A stretch of 64,000 nucleotides of DNA from Caenimonas koreensis DSM 17982. Its GTDB lineage: Bacteria > Pseudomonadota > Gammaproteobacteria > Burkholderiales > Burkholderiaceae_C. Below, one piece after another: positions 42,716-51,604 of this stretch. Numbering within the stretch: the stretch's first letter is position 1; each line of letters opens with the position of its first letter. The notes beneath the pieces are model-generated. The model was not told where the DNA came from and made no database searches. It saw nothing but the letters and a program-made list of their open reading frames with translations. The stretch is taken from assembly GCF_009646335.1 (NCBI RefSeq), contig NZ_WJBU01000009.1, positions 186,001-250,000 on the forward strand, read 5' to 3'. Made by a program: the position numbers and the translations under genes.

Positions 42716-44203
42716 ATGAAGAAGAATGCAAGCAAGCGAATTGAAGGCACGAGTCCCGGGCGGCTGCGACCGTTGCTGCGAATCGCCGCCTTGGGATGCG
42801 CTGCGACGGCCTTGGCCGCTGAGGCCCATGTGAAATGGTTTGCGCCCTATATTGTGGGCGCGCCACCGCAACCCTTGAGCGCGACGCTCACGAACCAGTG
42901 GTTCTGGATTGGCATCGCACTGGTGCTGGTGTTCTTTCTGGCCACCCGGGCCATCGAGAAGATGTCCATCGGACAAAGCATCCTCGCCGGCATGGACAAG
43001 GTGATGAACCCACTGTGGCTGCGCCTGGACGATTTCGTTCGGGTGGTCATCGCGGCCTTCTTCGTCGCGATCTTCGCGGTCGGCGGGGTCTATCTGACGC
43101 CAGACTTGAAGACGCCGAACGAATGGGTGTCGTGGATGCAATTGCTGATCGCCGCCTTCGTCTTCTCGCGCCGGACGATGCCGCTGGCGGCCGCCGGCAT
43201 CATTCTGCTGTGGGTGCTGGCGCTCACCGAGTACGACCTGTTCCACCTGCTGGACTACCTGGCGCTCGGGGTGTCGGTTGCGGGTTACCTGGTGCTTGAA
43301 TCGTCGAACAAGCCTGAATGGCGAAAGTACCGGTTTGAAGTGCTGCGCTGGGGCGTGGCCATCGCGCTGATGTGGTCGAGCCTTGAGAAGTTCGCCTATC
43401 CGGACTGGTTCTACCCCCTCGTTGAAGAAAAACCGTTCCTCACATTCGGCATGCCGCGCGACGTGTTCATCCCGATGGCGGGCGTGGCCGAGTTCACGAT
43501 GGGTTTCGGCCTGCTATGGACGGCACTGGTGCGGCGCCTGTCGGCGATCACGCTCTTCGTGATCTTCAACGCGGCCGTGTATCCGTTCGGGCGCATCGAC
43601 CTGGTCGGACACGCCTTGATCATGGCGATCATCGTGGCCATTGCCGCTGACCCGACGCCCCAGGTGCGCTTCGCCATCCGGCGCTCGGCCTGGACCATTC
43701 CGGCCGCTCTCAGCGCTGCTCTGGTGGTTTTTGCGAGCGGCTACTGGGGCCTGCATCTCGCGTTGTACGGCCCGAACGGTGAAGCAAACCCGACCACCGC
43801 AGAGATGGCGACCCACACGTACAGTGCCGAACACCCGCATGGGCCGCAGGCCATCGGCAAAGCGACCGCGCCACCCGCCCCTGCGGGCGCTCATGGGCTT
43901 GGGCATGCAGCGCCGCCTGCAAGCGCATCAGGTGGCTCAGCGCGCGGCGCCTATGAAGCCAGCATGGCAAAGATGCACGGGCCGATGCAGGTGGGCATTC
44001 AGCACCCCGATCCGGACGTGGCATTCGTACTGGGAATGATCCCGCACCATCAGGGTGCCATCGACATGGCGCAAATTCAACTCCAGTACGGCAAGGATCC
44101 TGCGAACAGGAAGTTGGCACGCGAAATCATCGCCGCCCAGCAGCATGAGATCGAGGAGATGAAGAGTTGGTTGGCAGCAAGAGGCGTCAAGCACTCCGAG
44201 TAG
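42716..44203 (+). CDS. Multi-pass membrane protein fused to a DUF305 domain
   Basis: 495 residues. Residues about 40-345 have 8-9 hydrophobic helices with a DoxX-like feel (KWFAPYIVGAPPQPLS, WSSLEKFAYPDWFYPL, AEFTMGFGLLWTA). A His/Ala/Pro-rich linker leads to a C-terminal DUF305 domain (VAFVLGMIPHHQGAIDMAQ) with its MIPHH metal-like motif, seen in periplasmic copper-resistance proteins. ATG at 42716 has AAGGAAG upstream. The fusion suggests metal binding tethered to a membrane carrier, placed in an NO and copper enzyme cluster. Function is inferred. Confidence 0.8.
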   Translation: MKKNASKRIEGTSPGRLRPLLRIAALGCAATALAAEAHVKWFAPYIVGAPPQPLSATLTNQWFWIGIALVLVFFLATRAIEKMSIGQSILAGMDKVMNPLWLRLDDFVRVVIAAFFVAIFAVGGVYLTPDLKTPNEWVSWMQLLIAAFVFSRRTMPLAAAGIILLWVLALTEYDLFHLLDYLALGVSVAGYLVLESSNKPEWRKYRFEVLRWGVAIALMWSSLEKFAYPDWFYPLVEEKPFLTFGMPRDVFIPMAGVAEFTMGFGLLWTALVRRLSAITLFVIFNAAVYPFGRIDLVGHALIMAIIVAIAADPTPQVRFAIRRSAWTIPAALSAALVVFASGYWGLHLALYGPNGEANPTTAEMATHTYSAEHPHGPQAIGKATAPPAPAGAHGLGHAAPPASASGGSARGAYEASMAKMHGPMQVGIQHPDPDVAFVLGMIPHHQGAIDMAQIQLQYGKDPANRKLAREIIAAQQHEIEEMKSWLAARGVKHSE

Positions 44204-44269
44204 AGGGAAACAATCCTTCAAGGACTCGCTGTCCGGCGTGCGCCGTGCGCCATTCCCCCGACGGTACGA

Positions 44270-44302
44270 CCCACTGCGCGTGATTTCGCCGTAGTGGGTT
44301 TC
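44270..44302 (+). terminator. Possible terminator after the DUF305 gene
   Basis: CCCACT (44270-44275) pairs with AGTGGG (44293-44298), with an inner GCG/CGC pair, and TTTCG follows. Short stem, so moderate support. Confidence 0.4.
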
Positions 44303-44362
44303 GCATCTCGGCGGGATGTAGCAACCTCGTGGCTGTCAGGAATGTTCAAGAAGGTGCAGCCC

Positions 44363-44677
44363 ATGCCACATGCGCAGGAAACTACAGCTTTTTCTTCCAG
44401 CCCCGAGCCGGCGTTCTACCGCCTCGCCGACGTCATCCGCATCACCGCCTTGAGCCGGTCCAGCATCTACCGGCGTATCGCCGCTGGCGAGTTTCCACTT
44501 CAGGTGTCACTTGGCGGTCGGGCAACGGGATGGCGCAGGGAAGCGCTGCAGGCGTGGATTGGCGATCCTGCGGGCTTTCGCCCCTTGACGACCTGCGAGG
44601 TGAAGCGAAGCTTGTCAGGCGCCCGTGTCCGGCAGGTGTCTGCAACCGCACCTGGCTCTCCGCCCAATCCCGGGTGA
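44363..44677 (+). CDS. AlpA-family excisionase-like regulator
   Basis: 104 residues. FYRLADVIRITALSRSSIYR and RREALQAWI are the AlpA/phage-regulator HTH signature. ATG at 44363 has AAGGTG upstream; an ATG 21 bases earlier has its ribosome site too close. AlpA proteins regulate excision or integrase expression of P4-like elements, and the integrase lies 0.9 kb away. The C-terminal 30 residues beyond the HTH are not typical and may come from read-through into flanking sequence. Confidence 0.82.
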   Translation: MPHAQETTAFSSSPEPAFYRLADVIRITALSRSSIYRRIAAGEFPLQVSLGGRATGWRREALQAWIGDPAGFRPLTTCEVKRSLSGARVRQVSATAPGSPPNPG

Positions 44678-44819
44678 GCATCCGGCGCCTAACCAACTCG
44701 CATTCACCAAGCAATCTGCCAACGCGTAAGCGTGAGCCAGTGATCACGGCCACGGGTGGTGTCGACAGGAGAAGAGGTCAACCAGTCGGCGGTGAGCACT
44801 CGGAACGATTTGTCCTCAC

Positions 44820-45143
44820 TCAAGCGACCGCCAATTCCGCGGACAGTTCGGGGTGCATCACGATGAGTTGCAACAACTTTAATGCCGCCCCCGGCGGCGA
44901 GAACCGGCCTTGTTCCCAGTCGCGCAAAGTCGCCACGGGTGTTCCGATGCGCTCGGCAAAATCGGCCTGCGTCAGTCCGCTCTTTTGTCGAGCTTGGCGC
45001 ACCAGGATTTGTTCAGGCGTGTTCACGCGTCCCACGCCCTCCTTGGCTTCCGTCAACGCCTGACGCAGGTCAGGCAGCACCTCGCCCGCATCGGCCTCGA
45101 TGGCCCTTGCCACGGCTTCGATGTCGATCTTCCTGATGCCCAC
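44820..45143 (-). CDS. XRE-family antitoxin (HigA-like)
   Basis: 107 residues. N-terminal helical part, then a Cro/C1 HTH: LVRQARQKSGLTQADFAERIGTPVATLRDWEQGR in pieces (SGLTQADFAERIG, VATLRDWEQG). It lies one base after the toxin stop, second in the pair, the HigBA order. It should bind the toxin and repress the pair. Located between AlpA and the integrase. Confidence 0.87.
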   Translation of the reverse strand: MGIRKIDIEAVARAIEADAGEVLPDLRQALTEAKEGVGRVNTPEQILVRQARQKSGLTQADFAERIGTPVATLRDWEQGRFSPPGAALKLLQLIVMHPELSAELAVA

Positions 45144-45144
45144 G

Positions 45145-45477
45145 TCACACCGCCTTTCTGATCTCGGAAGGAGCCATATTCCCGCGCTCCGCCTTGGCGT
45201 ACACCGCCACCAACAACACGATCTCTTCCTCGGTCAGGTTGAAGTAGATCACCCTTGCACCGCTCGACTTGCCCGCCCCGGCACGCGCCCAGCGCACTTT
45301 GCGCGCACCATCTGCACCCGGAACAACATCCCCCGCCAGCGGGTTGGCTGCGATCCAGTCGATGAAAGCCAATCGCTCATCTTCCGACCAGACTCTTTCG
45401 GCCTGCTTCTGGAAGGTTGGCGTCTCGACAACGATGCGCAGCGCTCCGTTGGAATTATACGGGAATCCCGTAGTCAT
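45145..45477 (-). CDS. RelE/HigB-type toxin
   Basis: 110 residues. VVETPTFQKQAERVWSEDE, NPLAGDVVPGADGARKVRWA and ARVIYFNL with LLVAVYAKAERGN match the RelE-like toxins (HigB, DUF1044 type) that cleave mRNA on ribosomes. ATG at 45477 with AGGAG eight bases upstream. Toxin first, antitoxin second. A 15-base palindrome (45458-45472) lies over codons 2-7. Confidence 0.87.
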   Translation of the reverse strand: MTTGFPYNSNGALRIVVETPTFQKQAERVWSEDERLAFIDWIAANPLAGDVVPGADGARKVRWARAGAGKSSGARVIYFNLTEEEIVLLVAVYAKAERGNMAPSEIRKAV

Positions 45478-45548
45478 GTGGTATCTCCTCTTGAAGTCCG
45501 GACGTCACGGTCTGCCCGCATCAGCAAAGGCACTGCAAACACGATGCA

Positions 45549-46859
45549 TCAGGCACGCCGGGCTGGATGGCTTGGTGCCCTCACGAACTGCAGCACGTTG
45601 TCCCCGTCCTGCACAGGCATCCTTCCGGCCTCCAGCTCGTCCAGGAAGTCGGCCCACTGCTGCACCATCGTCTTGCGCTGAACCAGGAAGGTCGTACGGT
45701 CGTAGCTGTCCCCCAGCTCCTCGTCGGACACGTGCGCCAGATGGCGCTCGATGACGTCCGAGTCCCAGCCCAGGTACTCGCGAATCATGGTGCGGGCGGT
45801 GGCACGGAAACCATGGCCGGTGATCTGCTCCTTCGTGTCGTAGCCCATGGTGCGCAGCGCGGCATTGATGGTGTTGTCGCTGATGTAGCGACTCTTCTCC
45901 GAGCGACGCGACATGCTGCGGAAGACCGGGCCTGTCGGACCGGTCAGCGGGTACAGATCCTGAAGCAGCGCGGTCGCCTGGCGCGGCAGTGGCACCAAGT
46001 GTGCTGGCGTGCGGACGTCACGTTTCTGCCATTCGCGCAGCTTCATCTTCTCGGGCGGGCAACGCCAGAGTTCGCGGTCGAGGTCGATGTCCTCCCATTC
46101 GGCAAGGCGCAGTTGGCCAGGCCGCTGGAAGATCATCGGTGCAAGCCGCAGGGCGCAGCGTGTGATGAAGGCGCCGTTGTAGTCGCGGATGTCGCGCAGA
46201 AGTTGTCCGAGCTGCGTCGGATCGGTGATTGCGGCGTAGTGTCGGCTGCGCGGCGATGGCAGACCGGCGGTGCGCTTGTTGACGAAGTTCCTGGCCGGCT
46301 CCAAGGCGCCGACGTCCACGGCGTACTGGTAGACGTGCTGCACGGCCTCGCGAACGCGCTGGGCGGTCTCCAGATTGCCGCGGTCCTTGATCCGGTGCAG
46401 GCATCGCACGATCTCGGTCGGCGCGATCGTCTCAATGGGTCGGTCGCCGACCCAGGGGAAGGTGTGGATCTCCAGGTGCCGGATGACCTTGTCGGCATAG
46501 CCGTTTGACCACTGTCGATCCTTCCTGGCGCTGGCAACCCAGGCGCGCGCCAGCAGCTCGAAGGTGTTCAGTTTGGAGACGCGCTGCTGCTCTTCCTTCT
46601 GCCGACGAACTTCCTTGAGGTCCTGACCTTCGGCGCGCAAGCTGTTGGCCTCGTGGGCCTTGGCACGGGCCTGCGCCAGGGTCACTGCGGGGTACGGACC
46701 CAGCCCGAGCTTGACCGTTTTGCCGCTCTTCTCGTAGCGATAGATCCAGGCCTTGCCCGTGCTGCGCACGCGCAGGAACAGGTTGTCGCCATCGTTGAGG
46801 AAGAACTCTTTCGGCCCCGGCTTGGAGGCCTTGATCTGCGTTTCGCTCAGCTGTCCCAT
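45549..46859 (-). CDS. P4-type tyrosine integrase (DUF4102 N-terminus)
   Basis: 436 residues. N-terminal arm-binding domain (LSETQIKASKPGPKEFFLND, then GLGPYPAVTLAQARAKA), central SAM-like domain, C-terminal catalytic domain. Catalytic residues seen: Arg in FQRPGQLRLAEW, HGFRATART (His-x-x-Arg), His in ERHLAHV and Tyr in GDSYDRT. Complete, probably active. It reads away from the tRNA-like remnant at 47036-47083. ATG at 46859 is the first start after the repeat copy and matches family N-termini. Confidence 0.93.
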   Translation of the reverse strand: MGQLSETQIKASKPGPKEFFLNDGDNLFLRVRSTGKAWIYRYEKSGKTVKLGLGPYPAVTLAQARAKAHEANSLRAEGQDLKEVRRQKEEQQRVSKLNTFELLARAWVASARKDRQWSNGYADKVIRHLEIHTFPWVGDRPIETIAPTEIVRCLHRIKDRGNLETAQRVREAVQHVYQYAVDVGALEPARNFVNKRTAGLPSPRSRHYAAITDPTQLGQLLRDIRDYNGAFITRCALRLAPMIFQRPGQLRLAEWEDIDLDRELWRCPPEKMKLREWQKRDVRTPAHLVPLPRQATALLQDLYPLTGPTGPVFRSMSRRSEKSRYISDNTINAALRTMGYDTKEQITGHGFRATARTMIREYLGWDSDVIERHLAHVSDEELGDSYDRTTFLVQRKTMVQQWADFLDELEAGRMPVQDGDNVLQFVRAPSHPARRA

Positions 46860-46901
46860 GATGCCCGTACCCCCAGAAGCCAATTTCAATGAAATGACTC
46901 T

Positions 46902-46924
46902 AGGGCACGGGTTGGGGTACGGGC
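46902..46924 (+). repeat. Right copy of imperfect direct repeat (possible integrase arm site)
   Basis: AGGGCACGGGT-TGGGGTACGGGC, 19 of 23 identical to 25143-25165 and in the same orientation, 43 bases upstream of the integrase start. Confidence 0.45.
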
Positions 46925-46998
46925 AAACGCAGGATGTAACGGAACGACTTGGGACGTTGTGAGCGACATTTCGGAGCTAAGTCCTTGTCGCACAAACG

Positions 46999-47027
46999 AA
47001 AACGCCTAGTCGGGAGGGACTAGGCGT
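46999..47027 (-). terminator. Terminator downstream of accD
   Basis: Minus strand: ACGCCTAGTC (47027-47018) pairs perfectly with GACTAGGCGT (47011-47002) around a six-base loop, followed by TTTTCGTTTG. A good rho-independent signal for the accD transcript, or originally for the tRNA. Confidence 0.75.
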
Positions 47028-47035
47028 AGAAGGGG

Positions 47036-47083
47036 TGGTGGCCTGGGGCGGAGTCGAACCACCGCCACTCAGACCTTCAACCC
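47036..47083 (-). pseudogene. 3' half of a tRNA-Phe-like gene (attachment-site remnant)
   Basis: Minus strand: T-arm GGTGG-TTCGACT-CCGCC, acceptor CCAGGCC, discriminator A and encoded CCA. The acceptor and T-arm match beta-proteobacterial tRNA-Phe as I recall it; a degraded TTGAA anticodon-loop-like stretch lies upstream. No 5' half (GGCCTGG...) exists because accD coding sequence follows. The CCA end points to the integrase, as at an attachment site. Confidence 0.7.
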
Positions 47084-47089
47084 ACCGTA

Positions 47090-47962
47090 TCAATCCACCG
47101 CATCAGCCGGCTGCCGCTGCAACATCGCCAGCGTATGCGCTACCGTCTTGCGCAGCTCACGCCGGTCGCAGATGAAGTCAACAGCGCCTTTGGTCTGCAG
47201 GAACTCAGCGCGCTGGAAGCCTTCCGGCAGCGTCACGCGCACGGTGGACTCAATCACGCGCGGCCCGGCAAAACCGATCAGCGCCTTGGGTTCGGCAATC
47301 ACCACATCACCCACAAACGCGAAGCCTGCGCTCACGCCGCCCATGGTCGGGTCGGTCAGCACGCTGATGTAGGGCAGGCCCTTCTTGGCCAGGCGCGTGA
47401 GTGCCGCGTTGGTCTTGGCCATTTGCATGAGCGAGAGCAGGCCTTCCTGCATGCGCGCGCCACCGGTCGCGGTGAAGCACAGGAAGGGCACTTTCTGTTC
47501 AATCGCGGATTCGACGCCACGCACAAAGCGCTCGCCTACTACCGAGCCCATGCTGCCGCCCATGAAGTCGAATTCGAACGCGGCTGCCACCAGGCTGATG
47601 CTGTGCACCGCACCGCCCATGACAACGAGCGCATCGGTCTCGCCGGTGTTCTCCAGTGCTTCTTTCAGGCGGTCGGGGTATTTGCGGCTGTCCTTGAACT
47701 TGAGCGCGTCGACGGGCAGTACTTCCTGGCCGATTTCGTAGCGGCCTTCTGCGTCGAGGAATGCGTTCAGCCGTGCGCGGGCGCCTATACGGTGGTGGTG
47801 GCTGCAGGTGGGGCAGACGTTCTGGTTTTGCTCCAGGTCGGTCTTGTACAGCACCGTCTCGCAGCTGGGGCATTTGATCCATAGCCCTTCAGGCACTTGC
47901 CGGCGGTCGGCCGGGTCTGTCTGCTGAATCTTCGGCGGAAGCAGTTTTTCGAGCCAGCTCAT
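47090..47962 (-). CDS. accD: Acetyl-CoA carboxylase carboxyltransferase beta subunit
   Basis: 290 residues, normal length. First step of fatty-acid synthesis, with AccA. Zinc ribbon CPSCETVLY...CPTCSHH near residue 35, then the crotonase-fold carboxyltransferase ([36 protein letters not shown]). ATG at 47962 has GAGGAATC upstream. It ends the trpF-trpB-trpA-accD run. The usual downstream gene of this group (folC) is absent; island DNA follows instead. Confidence 0.97.
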   Translation of the reverse strand: MSWLEKLLPPKIQQTDPADRRQVPEGLWIKCPSCETVLYKTDLEQNQNVCPTCSHHHRIGARARLNAFLDAEGRYEIGQEVLPVDALKFKDSRKYPDRLKEALENTGETDALVVMGGAVHSISLVAAAFEFDFMGGSMGSVVGERFVRGVESAIEQKVPFLCFTATGGARMQEGLLSLMQMAKTNAALTRLAKKGLPYISVLTDPTMGGVSAGFAFVGDVVIAEPKALIGFAGPRVIESTVRVTLPEGFQRAEFLQTKGAVDFICDRRELRKTVAHTLAMLQRQPADAVD

Positions 47963-47987
47963 AGTTGATTCCTCGTCAATCGGCGGA

Positions 47988-48800
47988 TTATGGCTTGTCG
48001 AGCGCCAGGCGGATGCCCCGCAGGAACTCCGCGCAGGTGGCAACGACCCGCTCGTGCGGTTTGTTCTCAAGCAGCTGGATGATCCTGGTGCCGATCACCA
48101 CGGCGTCGGCCACCTTGCCAATCGCTTGCGCAGTTTGTGCGTCACGGATGCCAAAGCCCACGCCAACGGGTATTTTGACGTGCTGGCGGATGCGCGGCAG
48201 CATCTGCTCGACGGCGCCTGTGTCCATGTGCCCCGCGCCAGTCACGCCCTTGAGCGACACGTAGTACACGTAGCCGCTCGCGACGCGGGCGACCAGCGCC
48301 ATGCGCTCATCGGTGCTGGTGGGCGCAAGCAGGAAGATCAGGTCCATGCCGTTGCTGCGCAGCTTGGCCGCAAACGCTTCGCACTCTTCGGGCGGGTAGT
48401 CAACGATCAACACGCCATCGACACCGGCTGCAGCGCAATCGCGGATGAATGCGTCGTCGCCATGCTTCAGGTCGTAGCGCTCGACGGGGTTGGCGTAGCC
48501 CATCAGCACGACGGGCGTAGTGGTGTTCTTCTCGCGAAAGGCCGTCACCATCGCCAGCACCTGCGTCATGCCGATGCCGAGCGCCAGTGCTTTCTCGCCG
48601 GCCTTCTGGATGACGGGGCCGTCGGCCATCGGGTCGGAGAACGGTACGCCCAGCTCGATGATGTCAGCGCCTGCTTCCACCATGCCGTGCATCAGATCAG
48701 GCGTGATGTCAGCAAACGGGAAGCCGGCAGTGACGTAAGGGATGAGCGCCTTGCGGCCTGCGGCCTTGAGCGCATCGAACGTGGTGGTGATGCGGCTCAC
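47988..48800 (-). CDS. trpA: Tryptophan synthase alpha subunit
   Basis: 270 residues. Cleaves indole-3-glycerol phosphate to indole for TrpB. Start GTG at 48800 overlaps the trpB stop as [15 protein letters not shown], the catalytic Glu in [15 protein letters not shown] and the Asp in LIVDYPPEE are present, and GFGIRD is near the C-terminus. Full length. Confidence 0.97.
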   Translation of the reverse strand: MSRITTTFDALKAAGRKALIPYVTAGFPFADITPDLMHGMVEAGADIIELGVPFSDPMADGPVIQKAGEKALALGIGMTQVLAMVTAFREKNTTTPVVLMGYANPVERYDLKHGDDAFIRDCAAAGVDGVLIVDYPPEECEAFAAKLRSNGMDLIFLLAPTSTDERMALVARVASGYVYYVSLKGVTGAGHMDTGAVEQMLPRIRQHVKIPVGVGFGIRDAQTAQAIGKVADAVVIGTRIIQLLENKPHERVVATCAEFLRGIRLALDKP

Positions 48801-50056
48801 AGCTTGCCGCCTTTCACGTGGATGCCGCGCATCGAAGGCCTGTCGTAGAACTCGACGCCTGCAAGATCGGCGACGGTGCCAATGTCCTTGTCGCCGCGGC
48901 CGGAGAGGTTCACGAGGATCTTCTGGTCGGGTGTCATGGTCTTGGCGAGCTTCATCGCATAGGCCACGGCATGAGCCGATTCGAGCGCGGGGATGATGCC
49001 TTCGATGCGGCACAGGTAGTGGAACGCTTCGAGCGCTTCCTTGTCGGTGCAGCCGACGTATTCGGCGCGGCCGATGTCCTTGAGCCAGGCGTGCTCGGGG
49101 CCAACGCCCGGATAGTCGAGGCCCGCGCTCACGCTGTGCGTTTCGGTGATCTGGCCGTTGTCGTCCTGCAGGATGTACGTGCGGTTGCCGTGCAGCACGC
49201 CCGGGCTGCCGCGCTGTAGCGAAGCAGAGTGCTTGCCGCTATCCAGGCCTTCACCCGCCGCCTCCACGCCGATCAGGCGTGTGTTTTCAAAGTTGATGTA
49301 CGGATAGAAGATGCCCATGGCGTTGCTTCCTCCGCCCACGCAGGCGACCACGGCATCAGGCTGTGTGCCAGCCAGCTCGGGCATTTGCGCGATGCACTCG
49401 TTGCCGATCACGCTCTGGAAGTCGCGCACCATCATCGGGTACGGATGCGGGCCTGCGACGGTGCCGATGATGTAGAACGTGTTTTCGACATTCGTCACCC
49501 AGTCGCGCATCGCTTCGTTCAACGCGTCTTTCAACGTGCGGCTGCCCGACTCGACCGGCACGACCGTCGCGCCGAGCAGGTTCATGCGATACACGTTCGG
49601 GCTCTGGCGGCGCACGTCGTCGATGCCCATGTACACGACGCACTCGAGGCCGTAGCGCGCGCAGATCGTTGCGGTGGCCACGCCGTGCTGGCCGGCGCCG
49701 GTTTCGGCAATCACGCGCGGCTTGCCCATGCGCTTGGCGAGCAGTGCCTGGCCGATCACGTTGTTGATCTTGTGGGCGCCGGTGTGGTTGAGGTCTTCGC
49801 GCTTGAGGTAGATCTGCGCGCCGCCTTGCTCGCGGCTGGTGCGCGCGGCGTGATACACCGGCGAAGGACGGCCCACGAAGTGCTTGAGTTCGTAGCGGAA
49901 TTCTTCGAGGAACTCCGGGTCGTTCTGGTACTTGGCGTAAGCGTCACGCAGCTCGGCAATGGCGTGCGTCAGCGTTTCGCTGACGAAGCTGCCGCCGTAT
50001 TTCCCGAAGTGGCCTGTCGGGTCAGGTTGTTGATAGGTTGGGTGATCGGAGGCCAT
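48797..50056 (-). CDS. trpB: Tryptophan synthase beta subunit
   Basis: 419 residues. PLP enzyme joining indole and serine. The PLP lysine stands in [10 protein letters not shown], with the phosphate loop [10 protein letters not shown] and the N-terminal [16 protein letters not shown] at 50056 lies inside the end of trpF: the two genes overlap by 35 bases, so they are translated together. Complete. Confidence 0.97.
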   Translation of the reverse strand: MASDHPTYQQPDPTGHFGKYGGSFVSETLTHAIAELRDAYAKYQNDPEFLEEFRYELKHFVGRPSPVYHAARTSREQGGAQIYLKREDLNHTGAHKINNVIGQALLAKRMGKPRVIAETGAGQHGVATATICARYGLECVVYMGIDDVRRQSPNVYRMNLLGATVVPVESGSRTLKDALNEAMRDWVTNVENTFYIIGTVAGPHPYPMMVRDFQSVIGNECIAQMPELAGTQPDAVVACVGGGSNAMGIFYPYINFENTRLIGVEAAGEGLDSGKHSASLQRGSPGVLHGNRTYILQDDNGQITETHSVSAGLDYPGVGPEHAWLKDIGRAEYVGCTDKEALEAFHYLCRIEGIIPALESAHAVAYAMKLAKTMTPDQKILVNLSGRGDKDIGTVADLAGVEFYDRPSMRGIHVKGGKL

Positions 50057-50786
50057 GAGTCGACTTTGCAAGAAGGACGTCGGCAGCGCGAACGGCAGCG
50101 ACGAACCGATTGATTTTTTCCGGGTCCTTGATGCCCTGGTTGCCCGGGCCATCGAGCTCGACACCGGAGCTCACATCGACGGCCAGCGTTTTACAACGCG
50201 GCCGTACTTGCGCGATGCCATCGCCCACATTTGCAGGCGATAAGCCACCAGACAAAACGAGGTGACGCAGCGCGGCGTGCTCTGCCGGGCCGGGCTGGAC
50301 GTTTGCGGACAGGCGTGACCAATTGAATGTTTTCCCGGAGCCGCCAAAACCATCGACATGGGCATCAAGGAGGATGCCCTTCGCAGCGGCGAAATCTGCT
50401 GCGAATCTTACCAAGTCGAACGGCGAATCATCGAGCGGGATGCGAGCGGCCCTGATGTACGCAAGGCGACCGTTGTCCGTGGCCGCGTGGCACTGCTGCG
50501 GCGTTTCATCGCCGTGGAACTGCACGATGCTGCCAGGCACCTGCGTGCACGCTTGTTGCACCACTTCAGGCGCTTCGTTGACGAAAAGCAGAACCGGCGT
50601 GACGAAGGGCGGCAGCCGCCGGGCCAGCTCGGCTGCGCGCTGCACCGTGACGTACCGGCGGCTCTTCGCGTACATGACGAAGCCGACGGCATCGGCGCCT
50701 GCGTCAACGGCAGCGTCGACGTCATGTTCACGCGTCAGGCCGCAAATCTTGATGCGCGTGCGCTCGCTGGAAGCAGGGTGGCTCAT
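50022..50786 (-). CDS. trpF: Phosphoribosylanthranilate isomerase
   Basis: 254 residues, about 40 more than the core enzyme. Start [20 protein letters not shown] with the catalytic Cys, [24 protein letters not shown] and the C-terminal VDVSSGVE. The extra length is a C-terminal tail ([19 protein letters not shown]...) running into trpB. ATG overlaps the truA stop as ATGA. Confidence 0.95.
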   Translation of the reverse strand: MSHPASSERTRIKICGLTREHDVDAAVDAGADAVGFVMYAKSRRYVTVQRAAELARRLPPFVTPVLLFVNEAPEVVQQACTQVPGSIVQFHGDETPQQCHAATDNGRLAYIRAARIPLDDSPFDLVRFAADFAAAKGILLDAHVDGFGGSGKTFNWSRLSANVQPGPAEHAALRHLVLSGGLSPANVGDGIAQVRPRCKTLAVDVSSGVELDGPGNQGIKDPEKINRFVAAVRAADVLLAKSTHGLRSPNLSTT

Positions 50787-51565
50787 GGCAAACCATCATA
50801 CGCAGGCGTGCGCTGCGGCAGGTTCCACTCGGGGCCATACACCGGGCCTACAAAGTACAGGCCGTCGGGTGAGAACGTTGGTGCGGCTGCGTCGCGGTCG
50901 CGTGCCTGCAAGACCTCTTGCATCCAGCCCGCCGGCTTCAAGCCCTGGCCGATGACGAGCATGCAACCCATGATGTTGCGGATCATGTGGTGCAGGAAGG
51001 CGTCGGCCTCGAAGTCGAACCGCCAGTACGCCCCGCGGCGGGAGATGTCGATGCGCGCCATCGTCTTGACGGGGCTCAGCGCCTGGCAGGCCGACGCGCG
51101 GAACGACGTGTAGTCGTGCTTGCCAACGAGCGCTGCCGCTGCTTCGCGCATGGCGTCGATGTCGAGCGGGCGGAACACCCAGCCGACGCGGCCCGCGTCA
51201 ACGCTGGGCCTCACGGGCGACTCGAGCACGACATACGAGTAGCGGCGGGCGAGGGCGCTCGCGCGCGAGTGAAATGAGTCGGGTACAGGCCGCGCCCATT
51301 GCACGGCAATGTCGGCCGGCAGGAAGCGGTTGGTGCCGCGCGTCCATGAGAACTCTTCGCGCTGCAGGTCCGTGTCGAAATGGACCACCTGCATCAGGCC
51401 ATGCACACCGGCATCGGTGCGGCCGGCGCAAACGGTGGAGATGCGTTGTGCGGCAAAGGCCGTGAGCGCTCTTTCGAGGTTGTCTTGCACGGTGCGACCC
51501 GAAAGCTGGCTCTGCCAGCCTTCGTAAGCCTGCCCGTTGTAGGAGATACCCAATGCCAGCCGCAT
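50783..51565 (-). CDS. truA: tRNA pseudouridine(38-40) synthase TruA
   Basis: 260 residues. Modifies uridines 38-40 of the anticodon arm. Catalytic Asp in CAGRTDAGVH; also YNGQAYEGWQSQ at the start and HHMIRNIMG near the end. ATG at 51565 chosen by the family start MRLALGISYNG. It is coupled to trpF by ATGA overlap and follows fimV, 39 bases away. Confidence 0.96.
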   Translation of the reverse strand: MRLALGISYNGQAYEGWQSQLSGRTVQDNLERALTAFAAQRISTVCAGRTDAGVHGLMQVVHFDTDLQREEFSWTRGTNRFLPADIAVQWARPVPDSFHSRASALARRYSYVVLESPVRPSVDAGRVGWVFRPLDIDAMREAAAALVGKHDYTSFRASACQALSPVKTMARIDISRRGAYWRFDFEADAFLHHMIRNIMGCMLVIGQGLKPAGWMQEVLQARDRDAAAPTFSPDGLYFVGPVYGPEWNLPQRTPAYDGLP

Positions 51566-51604
51566 GGCGGGCCTAGAGTGCAAGAGGCTGGCGCCCGAAG
51601 GCGC

